A model generated the notes under the pieces. That model ran no database searches. It was given only the letters and a program-made list of their open reading frames with translations, and was not told where the DNA came from. Shown here piece by piece: positions 57,268 through 64,000 of a stretch of DNA of 64,000 nt. The DNA comes from Pagrus major (Eukaryota; Chordata; Actinopteri; Spariformes; Sparidae), in contig NC_133234.1 in the NCBI RefSeq assembly GCF_040436345.1, forward strand, positions 11,160,446-11,224,445, read 5' to 3'. The translations under genes and the position numbers were made by a program. The stretch's first letter is position 1. Each line of letters opens with the position of its first letter.

Positions 57268-57742
57268 TGTAATGGGTTTGGTTTGGACCCAATAGCAGCA
57301 CAAAGACAGGCAGGTATCGTTGGTAACAGACTTTATTTTCACAAGTGCAGGATGCCACAGAGGAGACAGGAATAACGCTCACTCTGCAGAGCTGAATCAG
57401 GTAATCACCGGACAGCCCAGGGAGCAGACAGGCAGAATCCAGAAAGGGACAGGCGAGGCTCGTGGTCAGGGACGGAAGGCTGAGGTGATTACCAGGGGAT
57501 CGGTCAGGCAGGATGGTCAGAGGCAAGCAGGGTCGAAACCGGGAGATCAGGCAGAGAAACGCTGGAGAGTCTGGTGCAGGCATCGAGAACAATCTGGCAA
57601 TGAGTGAGAGTGGAGCTGGGGCTTAAATGCAGCCAGAGCAGAGAGCACAGGTGAGTGGAGTTGGCTTGATGAGAGGGGTGTGTCTGATTGGCAGATTGAA
57701 GCAGGCAGGTGCAGAGTGGTGAGGCAGAGATGAACTGTGACA
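57268..57742 (-). repeat. 3' LTR
   Basis: 475 bp with TG...CA ends. It aligns with the right LTR at a constant offset of 5,057 with no mismatch found by eye. In element sense it starts TGTCACAGTTCATC and ends CCCATTACA. AATAAA for 3'-end formation is at 57332-57337. Confidence 0.95.
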
Positions 57743-57745
57743 GAA

Positions 57746-57755
57746 CCCCCTCCTT
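57746..57755 (-). other. polypurine tract
   Basis: AAGGAGGGGG on the minus strand, followed by TTC and then the 3' LTR. This is the expected position for the plus-strand primer of reverse transcription. Confidence 0.8.
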
Positions 57756-57827
57756 AAGGGGCGGCTCCTGACGACCCAAACAAAATCCAATTCTGAGCTG
57801 GGTGGGTGGAGGGGGCCCGGAGGAGGG

Positions 57828-60800
57828 TTAATATTCGTCCGAGACGTCCACCTCCATCCCCTCATCCCCGACTGTAGGGAATGCATCGTCCGCGTCAGAA
57901 AGGGGGTTATTGTTGCACCCATCATCAGCGTCGGACTCATCATCCGATGGTTCTGAGTGATGGGATGGCCGGGGGGGTGGAGTCCGTGGCCTGGGGATAT
58001 AACTGGTTTTGGTGGGTTGATCGGGGTGACGCTGATGAAAGTCCCTGATGAGGTGGTGATCCAGTATGTGTCTGGCAGGGACCCAGGATCTCTCCTCGGG
58101 GCCGTATCCCTCCCAGTCCACCAGGTATTGGAGACCCCTCCCACGTCGGCGGGACTGCAGGAGATGGCGGACCGTGTAGGTGAGGCCTCCGTCGATGAAA
58201 CGAGGAGGTGGAGGAGGTGGGACGGCGGGGACCAGGGCACTCTCATGGACCGGCTTGATTTTTGAGACGTGGAATGTGGGATGGACGCGCATAGATCTGG
58301 GGAGTTTGAGTCTCACCGCTGCCGGGTTGATGATTTTAACCACCTCGAAAGGACCAATGAAGCGGGGGGCCAGCTTTTTTGACTCCACCCTCAGGGGAAG
58401 ATCACGGGTGGAGAGCCAAACCTTTTGACCTGGTTGATATTCTGGAGCCTGGGAGCGGTGGCGGTTGGAGGCAGAGGCATAGCGACCAGCGGCTTTGAGG
58501 AGGGCAGCTCGAGCTCGGATCCAGGTCCTACGGCAGCGGCGGATGAAGGCCTGGACGGATGGACAGGAAGTCTCTCTCTCAAGGGTTGGGAACAGAGGTG
58601 GCTGGTAGCCGTATACGCACTGGAAGGGAGAGAGACCAGTGGCAGAACTGGTCAGGGTGTTGTGGGAGTATTCCACCCACAGGAGCTGTTCGGACCAAGA
58701 TGACGGGGATTGTGATGTCATGCAACGGAGTGATGTCTCCATCTCCTGATTCTTGCGCTCCGTCTGGCCGTTAGACTGGGGATGGTATCCTGATGAGAGA
58801 CTGACGGTGGCCCCCAGGAGCGAGCAGAATTCTCTCCAGAAAACAGAGGCGAACTGTGGGCCCCGATCAGAAACCACATCCAATGGGATGCCATGGAGAC
58901 GGACCACATGCTTGAGCAGCAGTTTAGCAGTCCCCTTGGCTGAAGGGAGTTTGGGCAGGGGCACGAAGTGGGCCATCTTGCTAAACCGGTCCACAATTGT
59001 CAGAATGGTGGTGTTGCCGCTGGATGGTGGTAGACCGGTGACGAAGTCAACAGAGAAGTGTGACCAAGGACGATGAGGTACTGGTAATGGGTGCAGAAGG
59101 CCAGCAGGAGCTTGGAGAGAAGGTTTATGTTGATTGCAAGTGGGGCAGGCGTTGACGAAGCTCCGAGTATCCTCAGCCAGAGTGGACCACCAGAAGCGAC
59201 GCTGCACGACCTCCTTAGTCCGCTGGATCCCAGGGTGGCAGGTGAGTTTGGAGCTGTGAGCCCACTGGAGAACCTCGGACCGGAGGTCAGGTGGAACATA
59301 CAGGCGTTCGGGTGGGCAGGAACTGGGTCCAGGCTGGTCCTGGATGGCAGCTCTGACCTTTTCCTCCACCTCCCAGGTAAGTGTGGCGATGAGACGTGAG
59401 GCTGGGAGAATGGTATTGGGTTCGCCTGCCTCCCTTTCCTCTTCCTGGAACTGCCGAGACAAGGCATCAGGCTTGACATTGCGGGACCCCGGCCGATATG
59501 AGAGAGAGAAGTTGAATCTGGTCAGGAAGAGTGACCACCGGGCCTGGCGGGAGTTCAGTCTCTTGGCTGACTGGATGTACTCAAGGTTCTTGTGATCCGT
59601 CCACACCAGGAACGGCAGTTTGGTCCCCTCTAACCAGTGTCGCCACTCCTCCAGAGCCAACTTCACTGCTAGTAATTCTCTGTTACCAATGTCATAGTTT
59701 CTCTCGGCCGGGGTCAACCGCCTGGAGAAGAAGGCGCAGGGGTGTAGCTTCTGGTCGATGGCAGCCCTCTGAGACAGAACGGCCCCAACTCCCACGTCGG
59801 AGGCGTCCACTTCGACCACGAACTGTCGTTCGGTGTCAGGCATTATGAGGATGGGGGCCGTCGTAAAACGTGTCTTCAGGGACCGGAAAGCCTCGTTGGC
59901 GGCTGAAGACCACCGGAAGGGCACCTTGGAGGAGGTGAGGGCCGTGAGGGGGGCTGCCACCGTGCTGTACCCTCTGATGAACCTCCGGTAAAAGTTGGCA
60001 AAGCCCAGAAAACGTTGAAGCTGCTTACGGGTGTCCGGAGTGGGCCAGGAGGTGACAGCAGAGACCTTGGCAGAGTCCATCTGGACGGTCCCCCTCCCTA
60101 TGACGTACCCCAGGAAGGAGACGGATGGCACATGGAACTCACACTTCTCCGCCTTGACAAAGAGTGAATTCTCTAGGAGCCGTTGGAGCACCCTCTGGAC
60201 ATGGTGAATGTGTTCGTCCTTGGATCGAGAGAAGATCAGGATGTCATCGAGGTAGACGAATACAAATTTGTTAAGCATGTCTCTGAGTACGTCGTTAACC
60301 AGGGCCTGGAAAACGGCAGGAGCATTGGTGAGGCCAAAAGGCATCACCAGGTACTCATAGTGGCCGGTGGGAGTGTTGAATGCCGTCTTCCATTCGTCTC
60401 CCTCTCGGATCCGGACCAGGTGGTAGGCGTTACGTAGATCGAGTTTGGTGAAGACTGTAGCTCCCTCCAGGAGCTCGAATGCTGAGGCGATGAGGGGCAG
60501 GGGATAACGGTTTTTCACCGTAATGTCATTTAGTCCTCGATAGTCGATACAGGGGCGGAGCGTCTTGTCCTTCTTAGCCACAAAGAAGAAGCCCGCCCCT
60601 GCTGGAGATGATGAGGGTCGGATGATGCCTGCGGCCAAAGACTCATTAATGTAGGTGTCCATGGCCCCTCTCTCAGAGGCGGAAATGGAGTACAGACGGC
60701 CTCTGGGTGGAGCCGAACCGGGCTGGAGGTCGATGGCGCAGTCGTAGGGTCTATGTGGGGGAAGAGAGGTTGCTTTGGTTTTGCTGAAGACCTCTCGGAA

Positions 60801-62306
60801 GTCCAGGTATTCAGCTGGGACCCCCGACATATCTGGAGCAGGACTGGAACAGGTAGATGACTGGGGAGTGGTGGCTTGCTTTAGACAGACCTGATGACAA
60901 GTAGGGCTCCAACCCAGGATCGCCCCCGTGGTCCAGTCTATGTGTGGGTTATGACGTCGGAGCCAGGGGAATCCCAGGAGGAGTGGGTGACGAGGAGAGG
61001 ACAGGATGTGAAACTGGATAGTCTCGTGGTGGTTGCCAGACAGGAGCATGTGGATGAGCACCGTCTGGTGGGTGACAGTCCCCAGGAGGTGGCCGTCCAG
61101 GGCATTGGCTGGAACAGGAACTGGCAGGCGAATTCGACCGACGCCTAGCTGAAGTGCTAGGTCGTTGTCAATAATGTTAGCATCAGAACCAGAGTCTATG
61201 AGTGTGGCAAGAGTCTGAGAGCCTTGGGGTAGAAGCAGTCGGACCTGGCACAGGGGACGTGAGATTGAGGAGGGTTTAGGTGTGTGTCTCACCAGGACCT
61301 CCTCCCTCACTGGTGAGCCCGACCCTTTTGCCGGACACCTGGATATGAAGTGTCCGGGCTGACCACAGTATAGGCAGAGGTTCCCTCTGCAGCGCCTTTC
61401 TCTCTCTTGTGGGGTTAGGCTGGCCCGGCCGATTTGCATGGGCTCAGAATCCCTCCTCGGTGTGCTGGCGGGCGGAGTTAAGGACCTGGGAGGAGCTGGA
61501 GGACGAGGAGCCGGAAGCCCCTCCCCTCGTCCCTGCCGTCTCTCTCGGTGTCTGGCTTGAATCCGTCTGTCCACACGGGAAGCCAGCTCGATGATATCGT
61601 CGAGAGAGGCAGGAAGGTCGTAGGACACCAGCTCGTCCTTGACGTAGTCGGCCAGCCCCAACAGGAAGGCATCCACCTGAGCTGCCTGGTTCCACTCGCT
61701 CCTGCGAGCCCGGATGCGGAAGTCAATGGCGTAGTCCGTCACCGAGCAGGCTCCCTGTCTGAAACCCAGGAGGCCGCCGGAAGCGTCGGGACCTCGGGAT
61801 GCTACCCCGAACACCTTGCGGAGTTCGGTGGTGAAGGCGGAGAAGGAGGAGCAAGCGGGCGTGTGGCGTTCCCACTCGGCTGTTCCCCACAGCCGAGCGC
61901 GACCTGTCAGGTTATTGATCGTGAACGCCACCTTTGCCTCCTCGGAGGCGAAGGTGTGGGGTTGCAGAGCAAAGAGGATTGAACAGTTCGTGATAAATGG
62001 ATTGCAACCCTCTGGGTCCCCGGCGTAGCGTTCCGGAGCTCCCACTCGAGCCTCTAAGACAGGACCAGGATATGCCGGAGCTGGTGGAGGAGGATGACTC
62101 GGAGGAGCTGGCAGAGAGACGGACTGGGCGAGGGTCTCGGTGAGTTGTTGAACCTGGGCAGATAGCGTGGCTAGCGCTTGCTCTTGGTTAGCTGCTGCTA
62201 ACTGAATGTTCGCCGTGGTGGAGGCTAACATCGCCTCTTGATGCTGGAGCTGGGTCTCCGCCCGGTCTAGGCGAGCCAGCGGATCGGGGCTGTGCGCTGG
62301 GTCCAT
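57828..62306 (-). CDS. Gag-Pol polyprotein of Ty3/Gypsy chromovirus, 1,492 aa in one frame
   Basis: One uninterrupted frame encodes Gag and Pol without a frameshift. From the Met at 62306: coiled coil about 8-62 and proline-rich linker; capsid-like region about 90-250; CCHC zinc knuckle Cys311, Cys314, His319, Cys324; aspartic protease DSG at 371-373; reverse transcriptase about 555-740 with YLDD at 685-688; RNase H with Asp834, Glu877, Asp904, Asp947; integrase zinc finger His1017, His1024, Cys1054, Cys1057; integrase core Asp1087, Asp1147, Glu1183 (D-35-E spacing); GPF motif at 1318-1320; chromodomain about 1372-1425 ([17 protein letters not shown]); acidic tail. All catalytic residues are present. 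The start is uncertain: the frame stays open upstream into the LTR to a Met at 62399 (1,523 aa). The Met at 62306 is preferred because it follows the LTR and begins a Gag-like coiled coil. Confidence 0.93.
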   Translation of the reverse strand: MDPAHSPDPLARLDRAETQLQHQEAMLASTTANIQLAAANQEQALATLSAQVQQLTETLAQSVSLPAPPSHPPPPAPAYPGPVLEARVGAPERYAGDPEGCNPFITNCSILFALQPHTFASEEAKVAFTINNLTGRARLWGTAEWERHTPACSSFSAFTTELRKVFGVASRGPDASGGLLGFRQGACSVTDYAIDFRIRARRSEWNQAAQVDAFLLGLADYVKDELVSYDLPASLDDIIELASRVDRRIQARHRERRQGRGEGLPAPRPPAPPRSLTPPASTPRRDSEPMQIGRASLTPQERERRCRGNLCLYCGQPGHFISRCPAKGSGSPVREEVLVRHTPKPSSISRPLCQVRLLLPQGSQTLATLIDSGSDANIIDNDLALQLGVGRIRLPVPVPANALDGHLLGTVTHQTVLIHMLLSGNHHETIQFHILSSPRHPLLLGFPWLRRHNPHIDWTTGAILGWSPTCHQVCLKQATTPQSSTCSSPAPDMSGVPAEYLDFREVFSKTKATSLPPHRPYDCAIDLQPGSAPPRGRLYSISASERGAMDTYINESLAAGIIRPSSSPAGAGFFFVAKKDKTLRPCIDYRGLNDITVKNRYPLPLIASAFELLEGATVFTKLDLRNAYHLVRIREGDEWKTAFNTPTGHYEYLVMPFGLTNAPAVFQALVNDVLRDMLNKFVFVYLDDILIFSRSKDEHIHHVQRVLQRLLENSLFVKAEKCEFHVPSVSFLGYVIGRGTVQMDSAKVSAVTSWPTPDTRKQLQRFLGFANFYRRFIRGYSTVAAPLTALTSSKVPFRWSSAANEAFRSLKTRFTTAPILIMPDTERQFVVEVDASDVGVGAVLSQRAAIDQKLHPCAFFSRRLTPAERNYDIGNRELLAVKLALEEWRHWLEGTKLPFLVWTDHKNLEYIQSAKRLNSRQARWSLFLTRFNFSLSYRPGSRNVKPDALSRQFQEEEREAGEPNTILPASRLIATLTWEVEEKVRAAIQDQPGPSSCPPERLYVPPDLRSEVLQWAHSSKLTCHPGIQRTKEVVQRRFWWSTLAEDTRSFVNACPTCNQHKPSLQAPAGLLHPLPVPHRPWSHFSVDFVTGLPPSSGNTTILTIVDRFSKMAHFVPLPKLPSAKGTAKLLLKHVVRLHGIPLDVVSDRGPQFASVFWREFCSLLGATVSLSSGYHPQSNGQTERKNQEMETSLRCMTSQSPSSWSEQLLWVEYSHNTLTSSATGLSPFQCVYGYQPPLFPTLERETSCPSVQAFIRRCRRTWIRARAALLKAAGRYASASNRHRSQAPEYQPGQKVWLSTRDLPLRVESKKLAPRFIGPFEVVKIINPAAVRLKLPRSMRVHPTFHVSKIKPVHESALVPAVPPPPPPRFIDGGLTYTVRHLLQSRRRGRGLQYLVDWEGYGPEERSWVPARHILDHHLIRDFHQRHPDQPTKTSYIPRPRTPPPRPSHHSEPSDDESDADDGCNNNPLSDADDAFPTVGDEGMEVDVSDEY

Positions 62307-62312
62307 TCTTTG

Positions 62313-62322
62313 GCCAGATTGT
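62313..62322 (-). other. primer-binding site, probably self-primed
   Basis: Two nt after the 5' LTR, ACAATCTGGC (minus strand) is an exact complement of GCCAGATTGT inside the LTR (minus strand, 62655-62646). I see no good match to a tRNA 3' end starting TGG right at the LTR border. Self-priming by the RNA 5' end is established for the Tf1/sushi group of chromodomain elements. Confidence 0.7.
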
Positions 62323-62388
62323 ACTGTAATGGGTTTGGTTTGGACCCAATAGCAGCACAAAGACAGGCAGGTATCGTTGGTAACAGAC

Positions 62389-62394
62389 TTTATT
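62389..62394 (-). terminator. LTR poly(A) signal AATAAA (5' LTR copy)
   Basis: AATAAA in GAAAATAAAGTC on the minus strand. The functional copy would be the equivalent at 57332-57337 in the 3' LTR. Confidence 0.7.
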
Positions 62395-62645
62395 TTCACA
62401 AGTGCAGGATGCCACAGAGGAGACAGGAATAACGCTCACTCTGCAGAGCTGAATCAGGTAATCACCGGACAGCCCAGGGAGCAGACAGGCAGAATCCAGA
62501 AAGGGACAGGCGAGGCTCGTGGTCAGGGACGGAAGGCTGAGGTGATTACCAGGGGATCGGTCAGGCAGGATGGTCAGAGGCAAGCAGGGTCGAAACCGGG
62601 AGATCAGGCAGAGAAACGCTGGAGAGTCTGGTGCAGGCATCGAGA

Positions 62646-62655
62646 ACAATCTGGC
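62646..62655 (-). promoter_or_regulatory. predicted RNA start / self-primer segment in the LTR
   Basis: GCCAGATTGT on the minus strand pairs perfectly with the segment just after the LTR (62313-62322). In self-priming elements the primer is the very 5' end of the RNA, so transcription should begin at or next to 62655. Confidence 0.6.
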
Positions 62656-62678
62656 AATGAGTGAGAGTGGAGCTGGGG

Positions 62679-62686
62679 CTTAAATG
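62679..62686 (-). promoter_or_regulatory. TATA-like box of the LTR promoter
   Basis: CATTTAAG on the minus strand, 24-31 nt upstream of the predicted RNA start at 62655. That spacing fits a TATA box and independently supports the start call. Confidence 0.55.
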
Positions 62687-62799
62687 CAGCCAGAGCAGAG
62701 AGCACAGGTGAGTGGAGTTGGCTTGATGAGAGGGGTGTGTCTGATTGGCAGATTGAAGCAGGCAGGTGCAGAGTGGTGAGGCAGAGATGAACTGTGACA

Positions 62800-62804
62800 C
62801 TCCC
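62800..62804. repeat. target-site duplication, right copy (CTCCC)
   Basis: CTCCC directly after the 5' LTR, equal to 57263-57267. Confidence 0.9.
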
Positions 62805-64000
62805 TGGTTATTGCAGAGTATGATATTCTGATGCAAAGTCCAAAAGCTAAACATTGACTAAACCTGATGCAACGGACAAACAAACCACTACAGTATATGC
62901 ACAGCTGCCCGAAGCTCTCGTCAGCCTCCATCCTAATGCTACAGCGGAGGAGAGATAAGCACGTAACGGGCGAGCTGAGTGGTTATTACAGGATTTGATT
63001 TGTTGTAAAAACTACTGACGGCAGCTGCAGGTTGAATACATAACACGCAGTTTTTCTCCTTGCGTAATTAAATCAGTAACCACACACCAGATCAGTTATA
63101 GTACAAATAGACTGAAGTTCACACTGAGGGCTGTACCTTCTCATTCCACGTAGTAGACGATAATGTGAAATGATGACTGTACTTACTGTACTCAAAGCCT
63201 TTTGTTCCTGTTTAATTAGCCGAATAGTAATTACCTGAAAGCAGGAAGTGCTTTTTGGGAATGAAGATGTGTGACTTTTAATTAGGCCTCCTGAGAGGAG
63301 GGTAATGCTTTCCACCTGGAGAATTAAAGCTCCTCCGGCTCAGCCGTGACGCGTTTCATTTTGGCCATGAGCGCTCAGCGTAAACCTAGAAGTCAGAAAC
63401 ATAAAGACAACGATTGTGTTTTATAAGTTTCTCTCAAACTGAGCCTCTGCACATAAACCAGCTCTGATAAATATCCTCTCTAGATTTTTTTTAAAATACC
63501 CACAGGAAGGAGAAAAAAACAGAATACACTTAGATATTCCCTTGGACATTAATAAGCCACAGCTCGCTGTGAATATGCACTTTGATAATGATTACTTATC
63601 AGGATCGTTTAGAATCACTTTGTAGCTGCTGATGTTTTTATGAGCTGCTCAATCGTTCCTCGAGCTTTGCCATCTACCACATGTCTGTTAGCACTATGCG
63701 TGTGTGTGTTTGAAACTGTGCACCAATAGGATTACCGTATATGCACTCGGTGTGTTTGTGTGCCTAAGTGTTGTGTTGAGAGATTTGAAGCAGCAGGAGA
63801 GGGTCTGAGTGTATGAAGTGCTCACTAAGTACAGGTTAAGGCTGGCCACTTTTCAAACACGCACACACACTAGTATGCACAACACGGCTATGGCAAACAT
63901 CTGACGTCATAGCTGCTCGCTCGGAGGTAAACAAACATAACCTCAATGCCATGAGGTACAGTGCTTGTGGTGGGAATCCCCGCTCAGCAGCACCAGATAC
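62805..64000. other. mosmo: mosmo intron 1, right part
   Basis: AT-rich non-coding sequence up to the right edge. Short CA/GT runs occur near 63,700 and 63,860. No match to mosmo exon 2 and no other gene recognised. Confidence 0.55.

Larger units (their letters stand above)
57268..62799 (-). mobile_element. full-length Ty3/Gypsy chromodomain LTR retrotransposon
   Basis: A 5,532-bp element oriented on the minus strand, antisense to mosmo. Two 475-bp LTRs (62325-62799 is 5', 57268-57742 is 3') flank one gag-pol frame at 57828-62306. A priming segment, a polypurine tract and a 5-bp CTCCC duplication are all visible. The domain order is Gag, protease, RT, RNase H, integrase, then a chromodomain, which defines chromoviruses (Tf1/sushi-like in fish). 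Reading both LTRs side by side I found no difference, and the main frame has no stop, so insertion was probably recent. Confidence 0.95.
62325..62799 (-). repeat. 5' LTR
   Basis: 475 bp, TGTCACAG...TTACA in element sense. Predicted parts: U3 62799-62656, R from about 62655 to about 62370, U5 to 62325. The boundaries are inferred from the TATA-like box, the self-priming complement and the AATAAA at 62389-62394. Confidence 0.95.

Noticed and set aside
57957-62664. Numerous plus-strand frames across the retrotransposon
   Set aside because: They are antisense shadows of the GC-rich gag-pol frame and of the LTRs.

Overview
The window looks like nuclear DNA of a ray-finned fish, probably a percomorph teleost. 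Its genes are split by GT-AG introns and encode proteins close to vertebrate orthologues. Long AT-rich stretches are full of CA repeats, fold-back MITE-like elements and other repeats typical of teleosts. The 'percomorph' part is inference from compactness and repeat style. Gene names come from recognising spliced protein sequence; no search was run.

Layout. (1) 1-24,000: 5' two thirds of cyth3 (cytohesin-3, ARF GEF) on the minus strand. Nine coding exons carry the coiled coil, the Sec7 domain and the first residues of the PH domain; intron 1 is 15 kb. The remaining exons lie beyond the left edge. (2) 24,000-33,550: gene-poor DNA with a compound minisatellite and dispersed repeats. (3) 33,951-37,122: complete rac1 on the plus strand (6 exons, 192 aa), with a 3'UTR to about 38.5 kb. 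(4) 39,151-42,051: complete crym on the minus strand (8 exons, 315 aa). (5) 44,327-45,334: complete snu13 on the minus strand (3 exons, 128 aa; exon 1 codes only the start Met). (6) 46,986-53,708: complete uqcrc2 on the plus strand (14 constitutive-type coding exons, 453 aa), divergent from snu13. It carries an apparent second version of exon 2. (7) 55,013 to beyond the right edge: first coding exon of mosmo on the plus strand. Its first intron holds an intact-looking 5.5 kb Ty3/Gypsy chromodomain retrotransposon in antisense (57,268-62,799).

The genes are housekeeping or signalling genes and do not form an operon-like unit. cyth3 and rac1 are neighbours in human 7p22; crym, uqcrc2 and mosmo are neighbours in human 16p12; SNU13 is on human chromosome 22. 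The window therefore joins blocks that are separate in human.

Best leads. (a) uqcrc2 exons 2a and 2b are paralogous, equal in phase and only 35 bp apart, which predicts mutually exclusive splicing of the mitochondrial presequence region. (b) The retrotransposon appears to be self-priming: 10 nt just after its 5' LTR are perfectly complementary to a segment inside the LTR. That segment lies about 25-30 nt downstream of a TATA-like box, so it is probably the RNA 5' end. (c) Its LTRs look identical, its target-site duplication is perfect and its 1,492-codon gag-pol frame is open, all of which point to recent activity. (d) A 64-bp CA repeat starts 8 nt into the intron after rac1 exon 2.
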